Of a DNA stretch of 64,000 nucleotides, positions 28,461-38,468 are shown piece by piece; within the stretch, counting starts at the first letter, position 1, and each line of letters begins with the position of its first letter. The stretch lies in NCBI RefSeq assembly GCF_007994985.1, contig NZ_VOQF01000003.1, positions 248,001 through 312,000 of the forward strand, in the 5' to 3' direction. Under the pieces are notes generated by a model that worked only from the letters and a program-made list of their open reading frames with translations, was not told the DNA's origin and did not search any database. This DNA comes from Metabacillus litoralis (GTDB taxonomy: Bacteria > Bacillota > Bacilli > Bacillales > Bacillaceae). The position numbers and the translations under genes were made by a program.

Positions 28461-28535
28461 ATTAAAGTATCTCATGGCTATGTACATGACTATCGTAAAA
28501 TATGTAAGGTTTTTTTGTAGTAAGGAGGGAATAAC

Positions 28536-28724
28536 ATGGCACGTAAATGCGTTGTTACTGGTAGAAAGACACGTTCAGGTAATTCACGTTCTCACGCGAT
28601 GAACGCTAACAAACGTACTTGGGGAGCAAACCTTCAAAAAGTTCGCATCTTAGTTAACGGTAAACCTAAAAAAGTATATGTATCTGCTCGCGCTTTAAGA
28701 TCTGGTAAAGTTGAGCGAGTTTAA
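28536..28724 (+). CDS. rpmB: 50S ribosomal protein L28
   Basis: 62 aa, basic. [40 protein letters not shown] and [16 protein letters not shown] are L28 signatures. CVVTGRK retains one cysteine only, so this is the C-minus (zinc-independent) form. The ATG follows AAGGAGGG. It is on the plus strand, divergent from yloU and convergent with spoVM. A shared terminator lies at 28919-28955; the intervening 28725-28918 shows no feature I can support. Confidence 0.98.
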   Translation: MARKCVVTGRKTRSGNSRSHAMNANKRTWGANLQKVRILVNGKPKKVYVSARALRSGKVERV

Positions 28725-28918
28725 TTTATTTTAAACTTACTTGATGAACTTCAAAAAGAAGGTAGCGAAGCTATAAAACTTTTATTCAAATAAAGATTTA
28801 ATTGCTTAACGATCAGCTTTTTGAAAGAACCTATAAAGCAGAAAACATGAATGATAGCTTATCTTAGTGGCTAATTGCTACTTTGTTTCATATTCATACA
28901 ATATTAAACGAATAAGCT

Positions 28919-28955
28919 AAGAAAAAAGCACCGAACATAACGGTGCTTTTTTCTT
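28919..28955. terminator. Bidirectional terminator between rpmB and spoVM
   Basis: AAGAAAAAAGCACC/GGTGCTTTTTTCTT, a perfect 14-bp stem with a 9-nt loop, A-rich on one side and T-rich on the other, so it can act in both directions. Confidence 0.85.
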
Positions 28956-29034
28956 AGTCTTTTTTAAACGAACCGAGCATCGCTCGAACTATTCCTCCTA
29001 AAAACTTCGGTAATTTGATCGTATAAAATTTCAT
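28954..29034 (-). CDS. spoVM: Stage V sporulation protein SpoVM
   Basis: 26 aa amphipathic helix, beginning MKFYTIKLPKFLGGIVR and ending MLGSFKKD. SpoVM marks the convex forespore membrane and anchors SpoIVA for coat and cortex assembly. The proline at position 9 is the residue known to matter for curvature recognition. ATG at 29034 after GGAGGG. A sigma-E-type promoter is expected upstream; GTCATTTT followed by AATATAAT on the minus strand near 29110-29140 is a weak candidate. This gene identifies the organism as a spore former. Confidence 0.97.
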   Translation of the reverse strand: MKFYTIKLPKFLGGIVRAMLGSFKKD

Positions 29035-29189
29035 TGTTTCCCTCCTCAACCAAATCGATTAAACAAGTTTTTGCTAGCTTGTTCAAAGGTGTTTTTACTA
29101 CGTCATAATCAAAATATAAATCAGTTCTCTAGCATTATATTCAAGTTTTTTAAAAAAATGACGCCTATAACCACTTTGGACAAACAATG

Positions 29190-29834
29190 CTAATCACAGC
29201 TTCTTATCATTATTAATATGCCATCTTCAAAAGAAAAAGTACCTACTTCATGAATGAGTTCATTACTAATACATAATGTTGACCCTAATCCAATATGACA
29301 ATTTTTTAAAGGATACTTAAAACCCTCCAATGTTATTCCCTTCACCTCTATGCTTATCGGGATAAATGATGTATATTTTTTATCTCTGTCTTTCTTTATT
29401 GTATATGTACCAGGAGTATGAAGCGTGATACGATTTTGTTGATCTATTATTTCTATTTCTGTTTCACTTTTTATTGAGTGAATTAACAGGTGAATATTTG
29501 CGAATAAGTGGTCAATTCTCCCGCCTGTTGCGCCAAAAATTTTAATACTTTCCGGATTTTGATTAATCGACCATTCTAATGCAATTTCTGTATCTGTTTT
29601 ATCTTTTTCCGGAGAGAAGATTGCGACTTCTTCAATACAATCTACCAGTTTGTCCATTTCCGAAGAAGAAATTGAATCAAAATCTCCAAAGGCATTTTGA
29701 ATTGGTAACCCAAATTCCTTTAAATATGTCACTCCTCTATCTACACCTATCCATGTAACATCTTCAGTATGGAAATCTTCTAAATTTACTAAATCGTCTC
29801 TAGGACCGCCTGCAACAATTGCAATTATCTTCAT
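29190..29834 (-). CDS. thiN: Thiamine pyrophosphokinase ThiN (YloS)
   Basis: 214 aa from the ATG at 29834 (GGAG upstream); the frame to 29888 runs through a terminator. Converts thiamine to TPP. The N-terminal catalytic domain has MKIIAIVAGGPRDDL, GVDRGVTYLKEFGLP, AFGDFDSISSSEMD and FSPEKDKTDTEIALEW, then IFGATGGRIDHLFANIHLL. The C-terminal thiamin-binding beta domain covers about 140-214. Downstream of the 58-aa ORF but separated by a terminator at 29874-29906. Confidence 0.96.
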   Translation of the reverse strand: MKIIAIVAGGPRDDLVNLEDFHTEDVTWIGVDRGVTYLKEFGLPIQNAFGDFDSISSSEMDKLVDCIEEVAIFSPEKDKTDTEIALEWSINQNPESIKIFGATGGRIDHLFANIHLLIHSIKSETEIEIIDQQNRITLHTPGTYTIKKDRDKKYTSFIPISIEVKGITLEGFKYPLKNCHIGLGSTLCISNELIHEVGTFSFEDGILIMIRSCD

Positions 29835-29873
29835 TGTTTCTCCTTTACTACTTTCCTTAATAAAATTGATATG

Positions 29874-29906
29874 AAAAAAGCCTGACATATAAATATGTCA
29901 GAGCTT
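29874..29906 (-). terminator. Terminator between the 58-aa ORF and thiN
   Basis: AGC-CTGACATA/TATGTCAG-GCT hairpin with a 4-nt loop and TTTTTTC tail on the minus strand. Confidence 0.8.
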
Positions 29907-29909
29907 GGT

Positions 29910-30086
29910 TTAAAATGAGCTATCATCATAGTCATACCTAAATCCATCATTTTGAGCAGAAGAATTTTTGTCTAACTTCTTTAATACCGATTCATACTGT
30001 TCTATTTCTTCGTAATCAGTACTATTTATAGCTGCTGTCTTTAATGCTTGTTCAATGATAGCCAAATCATTTTTTGAAACGTCCAT
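29910..30086 (-). CDS. Small acidic protein, 58 aa, unknown
   Basis: ATG at 30086 preceded by AAAGGAGGG at a good distance; the stop at 29910-29912 sits 4 nt before a rho-independent terminator. The protein is acidic and soluble-looking (MDVSKNDLAIIEQALKTAAI ... YDYDDSSF), with a helical N-terminal half and a Tyr/Asp-rich tail. No signal peptide, cysteine or membrane segment. It lies between rpe and thiN, where I recall no gene in B. subtilis. The strong ribosome site and terminator argue that it is real. I do not recognise the family. Confidence 0.75.
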   Translation of the reverse strand: MDVSKNDLAIIEQALKTAAINSTDYEEIEQYESVLKKLDKNSSAQNDGFRYDYDDSSF

Positions 30087-30185
30087 TAAAACCCTCCTTT
30101 TAAAATTTCGACTTAAATCTAGTCTATATTAGGATGGGAATTAAATCGTTTTTTATAAATTTTTTTAAGAATCTTATTTCTTGTG

Positions 30186-30839
30186 TTATATCGTTGCTTT
30201 CTTTAAATCTTGAATCGCTTTACGTCTATCAGCTTTATTAAAAACTGCAGAACCTGCGACAAGAACAGATGCCCCTGCATCAACAACTAGCTTAGCTGTT
30301 TCTTCATTAATTCCACCATCAACTTCAATCTCAATAGATAAGTTTCTAGTTTTGATTATATCAGACAATTGTTTAATCTTTGGTACTACTTGAGGGATAA
30401 AAGCTTGACCCCCAAATCCTGGATTAACAGTCATTAACAACACCATATCAATATCCTCTAACACATGGAGAATTGATTCAATCGGTGTATGAGGGTTAAG
30501 AACAACACCTGCTTTTATACCTTGGGACTTAATCAATTGTATTGAACGATGTAGATGCCTGCATGCTTCAACATGTACAGTAATGATATCTGCACCTGCA
30601 TTAGCAAATTCTGCAATATATAAATCAGGCTGTTCAATCATTAAATGCACATCAAGTGGCAATTTAGTAATAGGACGAATTGCATTAACTATTAATGGAC
30701 CAATTGTAATATTTGGAACAAAATGACCATCCATAACATCTACATGAATATAGTCAGCACCAGCATGTTCTACTTCTTTAATCTCTTCTCCCAATTTTGC
30801 AAAATCTGCCGATAAGATTGACGGAGCTATCTTTATCAT
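30186..30839 (-). CDS. rpe: Ribulose-phosphate 3-epimerase
   Basis: 217 aa TIM barrel of the pentose phosphate pathway. [37 protein letters not shown] (metal-binding), [29 protein letters not shown] and [20 protein letters not shown] are family motifs. Starts 1 bp after the rsgA stop; GAGG upstream. Part of the prpC-prkC-rsgA-rpe cluster. Confidence 0.98.
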   Translation of the reverse strand: MIKIAPSILSADFAKLGEEIKEVEHAGADYIHVDVMDGHFVPNITIGPLIVNAIRPITKLPLDVHLMIEQPDLYIAEFANAGADIITVHVEACRHLHRSIQLIKSQGIKAGVVLNPHTPIESILHVLEDIDMVLLMTVNPGFGGQAFIPQVVPKIKQLSDIIKTRNLSIEIEVDGGINEETAKLVVDAGASVLVAGSAVFNKADRRKAIQDLKKATI

Positions 30840-30840
30840 A

Positions 30841-31725
30841 TTAGTACCTCGGCTTTCTATCTTTTATTTCTTCTAAAAATGTTACATAATGGTCATACCT
30901 ATACTGTGGGATCTCTCCATTATCTAGCGCTTGTTTTACAGCACATTTTGGTTCTCTAATATGTGTACACCCTCGAAATTTACAGTCACTGCTTCTTTCT
31001 CTCATTTCAGGAAAACAATATGATAGATCTTCTACCTCTATTCCAGTGAAATCGAGCGAGCTAAATCCCGGAGTATCTGCTACAAACCCTGTACCAACAG
31101 ATATTAATTCAACATGTCTAGTTGTGTGTTTTCCCCTACCAAGGTGTGATGATATGTCGTCAGTTTTCAAGTCTAGATCCGGCCTTAACACATTTAATAA
31201 AGAAGATTTCCCAACACCAGATTGACCAGCAAATACAGAGATATTATTTTGTAAAAGTGGTAAAAGATCTTCATCAACAGTTGACTCTACGGTTGATGTT
31301 AACAACACTTTGTACCCTATATTTTCATAGTCTTTTGCGTAATTGTGAACTTTCTTTTTCACTTCTTCTGAAGAAATAAGATCTGACTTACTAATGACAA
31401 TGAGTGGCTCAATATCATTAGCCTCTATAAGTACAAGAAAACGATCTAAAAGAGTTGGACTAAAATCTGGTTCAACAGCAGAAAATACTAGTATTGCTTG
31501 ATCTACATTGCTTATTGGTGGTCTTACTAGTTCATTCTTTCGCTCAAATACTTCAAGAATATAACCTTCTTGATCATTTTCCGCCTGATATTTCACCTCA
31601 TCTCCTACTAAAGGAGAAATATTATTTTTGCGGAAAATACCTCGACCTCTACACTGAACTAATCTACCTTGATCTTGCACATAGTAAAAACCACTAAGAG
31701 CTTTTACAATTTTCCCTTGTGGCAT
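30841..31725 (-). CDS. rsgA: Ribosome small-subunit GTPase RsgA
   Basis: 294 aa. Circularly permuted GTPase that acts in late 30S maturation. N-terminal OB fold ([20 protein letters not shown]). G4 is VISKSDL, then G1 [16 protein letters not shown] and G3 DTPGFSSLD. The C-terminal zinc knuckle is [22 protein letters not shown] at 31725 with GAGGTT upstream. A 77-bp gap separates it from prkC. Confidence 0.97.
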   Translation of the reverse strand: MPQGKIVKALSGFYYVQDQGRLVQCRGRGIFRKNNISPLVGDEVKYQAENDQEGYILEVFERKNELVRPPISNVDQAILVFSAVEPDFSPTLLDRFLVLIEANDIEPLIVISKSDLISSEEVKKKVHNYAKDYENIGYKVLLTSTVESTVDEDLLPLLQNNISVFAGQSGVGKSSLLNVLRPDLDLKTDDISSHLGRGKHTTRHVELISVGTGFVADTPGFSSLDFTGIEVEDLSYCFPEMRERSSDCKFRGCTHIREPKCAVKQALDNGEIPQYRYDHYVTFLEEIKDRKPRY

Positions 31726-31802
31726 GGATAACCTCCTCGATGGTATTTCACCATTTGATTTCTTAATAAGGTAATCATAGTTATCTAAATTTAAAATATC
31801 AA

Positions 31803-33776
31803 TTAATCGACTGGATAGGGTATTGTTTTAGAAGTAACAACCTTATTATCAACAATAATTTGATAAAACGCACTTTCACTAGGATTAATCAGGAATTCTA
31901 GTTTTCTTTCTTGGGTACTAGTTATTTTAAAGGTATCGTATGGTTCAGAGATTGAATTTTCAGCATCATCAATTAATATTGACACTTCTAATTCCTGACC
32001 TTCTTCAGTTGGTTCATATGGAATGACAACTGTTTCTGACACAGTTTTAGGCGGCTTAGCTTTTGGACCTAGAGAATAAACAAGAGATAGATTCGTTCCC
32101 TTTTGAACCTCCTCACCAGCACTTGGTGATTGCGAGATAATTTGACCTTCTGGTACTTCTTCTGAATGGACCTCTGACACACTTGCGTTAAATCCTTCTG
32201 AACTGATATACTCATCAACCTGGCTTTTCGTTTGCCCTTTCAAGTCTTTAACTTTAATAAGCTTCGGACCAGCACTAACAGTAAATTCTATCGTATCTTC
32301 TGAAGGTATCACATATTCTCCTACCTCAGGGTCTTGAAAAAGAATAGTTCCAGCTTGTGCAGAGTCATGTGTTTCTTCTTTCACTCTAATATCTGTGAAC
32401 CCATTCATTTCAAGTATTGATTTTACCCGATCAATATTTCTGTCAACATAATCATCTAATAAAACTTTTTCTTTACCAGTGCTTTCGTGTATGATAACTG
32501 TTGAACCTTCTTTTACTACCGTATTCGCTTCAGGATCTGTCTTAATAACATAACCTTCTTCTATTTCTTCATGAGCAACTAGTTCTGGATCACCAACTTC
32601 AAAACCAGCTTCATATAAAATACTCACAGCATCTTCATAAGATTTGTTTGTTACATCTGGTACTTCAATATCCTTTGGCAAGAATAGTGATGGAATGACT
32701 GTAACAGCAGCAATAGCAGCAAGTCCCAGTATCACAAAAAGAGTAATAATAAAAACAGCAAGTTTACTTTTTTTCTTTTTAGGCTTTTTGGTCTTTTTTG
32801 TTTGCTTATTATTATCATGAGTTTGATTATTAACTGGTGGACGTACTAGCGTATCATCCAATTTGTTTTTTTCAATCGTGTCATTCGTAATAATCGGTAT
32901 GGCTTTAGTCGCTTCATCGTCATCAGGAATGGTAAAACGTTGTTCTGAAATTCTACTCACTTCAAATACAGTTTCTAAGTCTTTTTCCATTTCTTCTGTA
33001 GATTCATAGCGATGAAATGGATCTTTAGCTGTTGATTTTAAAATTATATTTTCCAGGCTTTGTGGAATATCAGGATTCCATCTTTTTGCTGATGGTGTTT
33101 CAGACTGTAAATGCTTCAGGGCTATCGATATAGCTGACTCCCCATCAAATGGTAGACGACCTGTTAAAAGTTCAAATAACACAATACCTATCGAGTAGAT
33201 ATCTGACTTTTTATTAGCTAGTCCACCTCTTGCTTGTTCAGGAGAAAGATAGTGTACAGATCCTAGTACAGAGTTTGTTTGTGTAATAGTTGTTGAACTT
33301 AATGCCATAGCAATTCCGAAATCTGTCACTTTTACATTTCCATGATGATCGATTAAGATATTATGAGGCTTTATATCTCGATGAATGATTTGATTATCGT
33401 GTGCATGTTGAATAGCTGATACAATTTGAACCATGATATTTACTGCTTTTCTTGGATGTATTGGGGCAAATTGTTGGATATATTGCTTTAATGTTTGTCC
33501 CTCTACGTATTCCATCACTATGTAATAAACTCCGTCTTCCTCACCAACGTCATATATACTAACAATATTAGGGTGAGCTAGACTTGTAGCAGACTGCGCT
33601 TCTCTTCTAAAGCGTTTAATGAATTCATCATCGTTGGAAAAATCAAAACGTAATACCTTCATTGCTACTTCTCGTTCTAGAATCATATCTTTAGCTAAAT
33701 AGACATTTGCCATTCCGCCGCCGCCAATTACTTCTAGAATTTTATAACGACCACTGATTCTTTTGCCAATTAACAC
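31803..33776 (-). CDS. prkC: Membrane Ser/Thr protein kinase PrkC with PASTA repeats
   Basis: 657 aa. Kinase domain 10-270: glycine loop VIGGGGMANVYLA, catalytic Lys40 in VAMKVL, HRDIKPHNILID, DFGIAM and YLSPEQARGG. A Lys-rich stretch (325-338) precedes one membrane segment (338-364). The outside part holds three PASTA repeats (from about 369) that sense muropeptides, and a C-terminal Ig-like domain. Involved in spore germination and cell-envelope signalling. GTG start at 33776, overlapping the prpC stop by 7 nt; prpC encodes the antagonistic phosphatase. Confidence 0.97.
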   Translation of the reverse strand: MLIGKRISGRYKILEVIGGGGMANVYLAKDMILEREVAMKVLRFDFSNDDEFIKRFRREAQSATSLAHPNIVSIYDVGEEDGVYYIVMEYVEGQTLKQYIQQFAPIHPRKAVNIMVQIVSAIQHAHDNQIIHRDIKPHNILIDHHGNVKVTDFGIAMALSSTTITQTNSVLGSVHYLSPEQARGGLANKKSDIYSIGIVLFELLTGRLPFDGESAISIALKHLQSETPSAKRWNPDIPQSLENIILKSTAKDPFHRYESTEEMEKDLETVFEVSRISEQRFTIPDDDEATKAIPIITNDTIEKNKLDDTLVRPPVNNQTHDNNKQTKKTKKPKKKKSKLAVFIITLFVILGLAAIAAVTVIPSLFLPKDIEVPDVTNKSYEDAVSILYEAGFEVGDPELVAHEEIEEGYVIKTDPEANTVVKEGSTVIIHESTGKEKVLLDDYVDRNIDRVKSILEMNGFTDIRVKEETHDSAQAGTILFQDPEVGEYVIPSEDTIEFTVSAGPKLIKVKDLKGQTKSQVDEYISSEGFNASVSEVHSEEVPEGQIISQSPSAGEEVQKGTNLSLVYSLGPKAKPPKTVSETVVIPYEPTEEGQELEVSILIDDAENSISEPYDTFKITSTQERKLEFLINPSESAFYQIIVDNKVVTSKTIPYPVD

Positions 33777-34537
33777 GGCTCTTCACCTAATTCATCATGC
33801 GTCGCCTTTTTGATAACAACTAAAGTAATATTATCCTCTCCACCATGATCATTTGCTAATTGGACTAATGTAGTTGCTGTTTTTGAAAGATTATCAATAT
33901 TTGTTAGTTCTTTTTCCATTGTTTCGTCTGTAACTTTGTTTGATAGTCCATCTGAACATAGTAAAAGAACATTATTTTCTTCAAATTCAATCGTTTTCAC
34001 ATCTAGCTCTACTGTCTGTTCAGTACCTAGTGCCCTTAATAGTACATTTTTCCTTGGATGATGTTCTGCGTCTTCCTTAGAAATTTGACCTGATTTTACT
34101 AATTCATTTACTAGAGAGTGGTCCTGTGTAACCTGTTTATAGCCACTATTATTTAATAAATAGCAACGGCTATCACCAATATGACCTATTGTCGCAAAGC
34201 TAGATGTCACGATTGCACCAACAATTGTTGTGCCCATACCTTGACATTCAGGGTTCTCAATAGAATGCTCATATACAGCTTTATTTACTACTGCTACCTT
34301 ATCTCTAAACCAAGTTTCAGCATCTTGTGGTCCATCAATTTTCTCAACTTCATTCCATAATGACTCGAATGTTGAGATTGTCATTTGGCTCGCAACATCT
34401 CCAGCCAAATGACCTCCCATACCATCAGCTACAATGGCTAAAATCCCAACATTATTTTCAAATACACCAACACAATCTTCATTATGCTGTCTTACTTTTC
34501 CCCTATCAGATAAATAAGCTCGTTCCAAAGCGGTCAC
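33770..34537 (-). CDS. prpC: PP2C-type protein phosphatase PrpC
   Basis: 255 aa. Metal-dependent phosphatase reversing PrkC phosphorylation. Motifs: [30 protein letters not shown] (metal ligands), [28 protein letters not shown] and [13 protein letters not shown]. Start GTG at 34537 with GAGGAG 5 nt upstream, within a GTGA overlap of the rlmN stop; a downstream TTG is a possible alternative. Overlaps prkC. Confidence 0.96.
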   Translation of the reverse strand: MTALERAYLSDRGKVRQHNEDCVGVFENNVGILAIVADGMGGHLAGDVASQMTISTFESLWNEVEKIDGPQDAETWFRDKVAVVNKAVYEHSIENPECQGMGTTIVGAIVTSSFATIGHIGDSRCYLLNNSGYKQVTQDHSLVNELVKSGQISKEDAEHHPRKNVLLRALGTEQTVELDVKTIEFEENNVLLLCSDGLSNKVTDETMEKELTNIDNLSKTATTLVQLANDHGGEDNITLVVIKKATHDELGEEPC

Positions 34538-35631
34538 CTCGTCTCCTCTTTACGCTCCTTAGCTCGTAGTTGTCCACATGCTGCATCTATATCATGGCCT
34601 TGTTCTCTTCTTGTTGTTACATTTAGACCATGCTTTTTAAGCGTATCTTCGAATAATGTAATTTGTTCTTTTGGCGTACGTACATAATTTCTTTCAGGAA
34701 CATAGTTTACTGGAATTAGATTAATATGACATTTTAACCCTTTTACAAGTCTAGCTAGTTCTTCAGCATGTTCAACTTGATCATTTTCTCCACCAAATAA
34801 ACCATACTCAAAACTTACTCGTCTACCTGTTTTATCAACATAGTACTTAATAGCTTCCATTAAATCTGGTAACTTATATGCACGATTTATCGGCATAAGC
34901 TTAGAACGCAATTCAGAATTAGGCGCGTGCAATGAAATGGCAAAGTTAATTTGTAATTTTTCATCCGCGAACTTGTAAATTTTGGGAATAATACCACTTG
35001 TAGATACAGTGATATGACGCGCACCAATGTTTAGACCATTATCATGATTGATGATTTTAAGGAATGACATCATTTCATCGTAATTATCAAAAGGTTCACC
35101 TATACCCATTATCACAACATGACTTACTCGTTCTTCAAATTCATCAAGAGCCTGCTGTACTTTTACAACCTGGGCCACAATTTCTCCAGCTTCTAGATTT
35201 CGTTTTAATCCACCTAAAGTTGAAGCACAGAAAGTACATCCAATTCGACAGCCCACTTGAGTTGTTACACAAACAGAATTCCCATATTCATGTCTCATTA
35301 AAACAGTTTCAATTGAATAACCATCATGTAATTCAAAAAGAAACTTTATTGTGCCGTCCTTTGATGTTTGTTGAATCAGTGTTTTAAGAGTTGTAAGCGT
35401 AAAGTTATCATTTAATAATGTTCTTAAGCTTTTTGATAAATTTGACATATCATCAAAACTTGTAGCTCGTTTAGTATATAGCCATTCGAAAACTTGATTT
35501 GCTCTAAACGCTTTTTCTCCATTATTTTTTAGCCAATCCTCTAATTCATGTAATTCTAAAGAATAAATCGACGGGTTTGCTTTACTTTCTTCGTTGTCTT
35601 TCTTCGTTCTCGTTGTTTTTGCTTGTTCCAA
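34534..35631 (-). CDS. rlmN: 23S rRNA/tRNA adenine-C2 methyltransferase RlmN
   Basis: 365 aa with the TTG at 35631 as start (GAAGGG 6 nt upstream); an in-frame ATG at 35655 overlaps rsmB and has no ribosome site. Radical SAM enzyme methylating A2503 of 23S rRNA and A37 of some tRNAs. The cluster motif is [15 protein letters not shown] (CxxxCxxC). [16 protein letters not shown] and [14 protein letters not shown] follow. The essential C-terminal cysteine lies in AACGQLRAK. Between rsmB and prpC. Confidence 0.95.
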   Translation of the reverse strand: MEQAKTTRTKKDNEESKANPSIYSLELHELEDWLKNNGEKAFRANQVFEWLYTKRATSFDDMSNLSKSLRTLLNDNFTLTTLKTLIQQTSKDGTIKFLFELHDGYSIETVLMRHEYGNSVCVTTQVGCRIGCTFCASTLGGLKRNLEAGEIVAQVVKVQQALDEFEERVSHVVIMGIGEPFDNYDEMMSFLKIINHDNGLNIGARHITVSTSGIIPKIYKFADEKLQINFAISLHAPNSELRSKLMPINRAYKLPDLMEAIKYYVDKTGRRVSFEYGLFGGENDQVEHAEELARLVKGLKCHINLIPVNYVPERNYVRTPKEQITLFEDTLKKHGLNVTTRREQGHDIDAACGQLRAKERKEETR

Positions 35632-35633
35632 TT

Positions 35634-36986
35634 TTAACCCTTCTTTCGTAAACATACTATATAAAATCCATCTGTTCCAAAATAATGAGGCAATAGCTGG
35701 ATCTCTCCGTCTTGATAATACGGCTGTAGCTTTTCTGGTAATAAATCCTTTACGGCTATATCACGTTCAAATTCTGGATGAGTATCTAAAAATGCTTGTA
35801 CAACATCATGATTTTCTTCATGATCAATTGTGCATGTACTATAAACTAACACACCATCTCTTTTTAATAAAGGGGCAACAGCATGTAAAATGTTTTTTTG
35901 AAGCTCAGCAAGCTTTAAAATATCATCTTCAGTTTTAGTGTATTTAATATCAGGCTTTCTTTTGATAACGCCAAAACCAGAGCAAGGTGCGTCAACTAAA
36001 ATTCGATCAAAGCTTTCTTTTTCAAATTTTTCTCCAGCTAACCTACTGTCTAATGCCTCAGCTTTTATATTTCGAAGATTTAAACGCTCTGCCTGTTGTT
36101 GAATTAGTTTCACTTTATGCTCATGTAGATCTAGTGAATGAACAGTACCAGTTCCACCCATTCGTTCTGCTATATGAGTAGATTTACCTCCTGGTGCCGC
36201 ACATGCATCTAATACAAGATCATTTTCCATTGGATTTAACGCCCGTGCTACTAACATGGAGCTTTCATCTTGAATGGTTAAGAGTCCATCAGAAAAAGCC
36301 TTAGTTAATGCAAGATTTCCCTTTAAACCTTTAATAGCATCCTCTGATAAATCTCCTTTTTCAACCGCAATCCCATTTTCAGACAAGATTTGTACAAGCT
36401 CTTTCACAGAATTTTTCATTTTATTAACTCGAGCTGTTTGAGTAGGAGCCTTTAAATTTTCTTCACACATTCGTTCAGTTTCTTGGAAGCCAAACTGCTT
36501 TACCCACTTTTCTACTAACCATTTTGGATGACTAGTTTGTATTGATAATCTTTCAATAGGGTCTTCGATGTTATTAATATCTGGAATACCTTCACGTTGG
36601 ACCGTTCTTAGTACTCCATTAACAAAAGACGAAATCCCTTTATGTCCCCGCTTTTTTGCAACTTCTACAGCTTCGAAGAAAATAGCCCTCTCAGGAACTC
36701 GATCAAGATACACCATCTGATATATTGATATACGAAGGAGTATTTGCACCCATGCTTCAATTTTCTTCGCCTTTTTTAAAAATCCAGCTAAAAAATAATC
36801 TAACGTTTTTTGTCTTTGTAAAGTTCCATAAACAATCTCAGTTAAAAGGGCAATATCCTTGTCCTTAACTTGGTGCTTTTTTATCATTGTGTTCAAAAGT
36901 AAATTGCTATACGCTTGATTTTTCTCGATTTGAAGCAATGTTTCAACTGCAACATCTCGCACATTCATTTGCTTTTTATTCGTCAT
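35634..36986 (-). CDS. rsmB: 16S rRNA m5C967 methyltransferase RsmB
   Basis: 450 aa from the ATG at 36986, overlapping fmt by 11 nt; an in-frame TTG at 37004 overlaps the likely ribosome site. N-terminal NusB-like RNA-binding domain ([20 protein letters not shown]). C-terminal SAM-dependent domain: [37 protein letters not shown] and [11 protein letters not shown], with the two catalytic cysteines. Length and motifs normal. Confidence 0.95.
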   Translation of the reverse strand: MTNKKQMNVRDVAVETLLQIEKNQAYSNLLLNTMIKKHQVKDKDIALLTEIVYGTLQRQKTLDYFLAGFLKKAKKIEAWVQILLRISIYQMVYLDRVPERAIFFEAVEVAKKRGHKGISSFVNGVLRTVQREGIPDINNIEDPIERLSIQTSHPKWLVEKWVKQFGFQETERMCEENLKAPTQTARVNKMKNSVKELVQILSENGIAVEKGDLSEDAIKGLKGNLALTKAFSDGLLTIQDESSMLVARALNPMENDLVLDACAAPGGKSTHIAERMGGTGTVHSLDLHEHKVKLIQQQAERLNLRNIKAEALDSRLAGEKFEKESFDRILVDAPCSGFGVIKRKPDIKYTKTEDDILKLAELQKNILHAVAPLLKRDGVLVYSTCTIDHEENHDVVQAFLDTHPEFERDIAVKDLLPEKLQPYYQDGEIQLLPHYFGTDGFYIVCLRKKG

Positions 36987-37914
36987 TTTGTAATTTATCT
37001 CCAACTGAAATATTGGTCCCTCTTAAAAAGTCTTCTCCACTCATCTTCTTTTTTCCTGATGGCTGCAGCTCAGTGATTTTAATCGCTGTTCCATTGCCCG
37101 TTGCTACAACAAACCCATCTGTATCAATACCAATTACAGTACCTGGTTTTGCATCATTTTTATTTGGCATCTTTTCACTCCACCATAGCTTAAGCACCTG
37201 GTTGTTTAACATTGTAAAAGCGACAGGCCAAGGATTCAGTCCTCTAATTTGATTGTATATTTCTTCTCCTGTTTTACTCCAATCGACCTTTTCTTGTTCT
37301 CTCTTAATGTTTGAAGCAAATGTTGCTTGTGAATCGACTTGCTTTATAGGTGTAATCTTTCCCTCCAATAAATTAGGGATTGTTTCTAGTAGTAATGTTA
37401 CACCTGCTTGACTTAATTTATCATGTAAAGACCCAACTGTATCACGTTCTTCAATTTCAACCTCTACCTGTGTCAGAATATCACCTGCATCAAGCTTTTC
37501 TGCCATATACATGATTGTTATTCCTGTTTTTTTCTTACCTTGAAGGATTGAATAATGTATTGGTGCGCCTCCTCTTAATTCAGGTAGAAGAGAAGCATGA
37601 ACATTTATACAACCGTACTTTGGAGCTTCCAATAGTTCTTTTGGTAGTATTTGACCAAATGCTGCTGTAACAATTAGGTCTGGCTTTAATGCTAGAACAT
37701 CAGCAACTTCATTTCGTATTTTTTCTGGCTGTAGAACAGGTAATTGATGTTTCTCAGCTTCTACTTTTACAGGAGGTGGTGTTAATGCCTTTTTTCGACC
37801 TTTAGGACGATCTGGCTGTGTAACAACACCAACTATATTATATCCTTCATTAACTAGACTTTTCAAAACCGGTACAGAAAAATCTGGTGTTCCCATAAAA
37901 ACGATTCTTGTCAT
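36976..37914 (-). CDS. fmt: Methionyl-tRNA formyltransferase
   Basis: 312 aa from the ATG at 37914 (AAGGA 8 nt upstream); an in-frame ATG at 37923 lies within the ribosome site. Formylates initiator Met-t[59 protein letters not shown] (catalytic Asn/His region) and [11 protein letters not shown] are diagnostic. The C-terminal OB domain runs from about 205. It lies directly downstream of def, the gene that removes the formyl group. Confidence 0.96.
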   Translation of the reverse strand: MTRIVFMGTPDFSVPVLKSLVNEGYNIVGVVTQPDRPKGRKKALTPPPVKVEAEKHQLPVLQPEKIRNEVADVLALKPDLIVTAAFGQILPKELLEAPKYGCINVHASLLPELRGGAPIHYSILQGKKKTGITIMYMAEKLDAGDILTQVEVEIEERDTVGSLHDKLSQAGVTLLLETIPNLLEGKITPIKQVDSQATFASNIKREQEKVDWSKTGEEIYNQIRGLNPWPVAFTMLNNQVLKLWWSEKMPNKNDAKPGTVIGIDTDGFVVATGNGTAIKITELQPSGKKKMSGEDFLRGTNISVGDKLQNDE

Positions 37915-37919
37915 AATAG

Positions 37920-38402
37920 TCATCCTTCCGTGCTTTCTAAATCTTCTGCATCCAAATATTTTTCAACTTTTGATGTAAATAACACACCTTCCAGATGATC
38001 TATTTCATGTTGAATTGCTCTTGCAAGAAATCCCTCTGCCTCAAGTGTTCTGACTTTTCCTCTTCTGTTATATGTTCTAACTTTAACATAATTAGCCCGA
38101 CTTACTTCACCATATAGTCCTGGAAAGCTTAAACAGCCTTCTGGTCCAGTCTGCACACCTTGTTTATCGAGAATAACAGGATTTATCAACTCTATTGTGC
38201 CGTTTTGATCATCAATGTCAACAATTGCTATTTTTTCTGATATACCAATTTGAGGTGCCGCTAACCCTACACCATCATTCTCAATCATTGTGTCATACAT
38301 ATCTGCTAATAATTTCGAGAGTTTCCGATCAAAGGTTGTAACCTCTTTACAAGGTTGTTCTAAAACATCTGCTGGAAACATAACTATTTCTCTAACTGGC
38401 AA
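37920..38402 (-). CDS. def: Peptide deformylase
   Basis: 160 aa. Metalloenzyme removing N-formyl groups from nascent proteins. Three motifs: [10 protein letters not shown] (residues 45-54), [11 protein letters not shown] with the metal Cys, and [12 protein letters not shown] with two metal His and catalytic Glu. TTG start at 38402 with GGAGGAG upstream. Type 1 form without the long Gram-positive type 2 insertion. Upstream of fmt. Confidence 0.96.
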   Translation of the reverse strand: MPVREIVMFPADVLEQPCKEVTTFDRKLSKLLADMYDTMIENDGVGLAAPQIGISEKIAIVDIDDQNGTIELINPVILDKQGVQTGPEGCLSFPGLYGEVSRANYVKVRTYNRRGKVRTLEAEGFLARAIQHEIDHLEGVLFTSKVEKYLDAEDLESTEG

Positions 38403-38468
38403 TTCTGCTCCTCCAAACTATCTTTTATCTTAACAAGTGTTTATTCTTCACTTTTAAAAAATTCATTA

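Noticed and set aside
37915-37923. Alternative ATG start for fmt at 37923
   Set aside because: It lies inside the AAGGA ribosome site used by the ATG at 37914 and adds residues not typical of the family.
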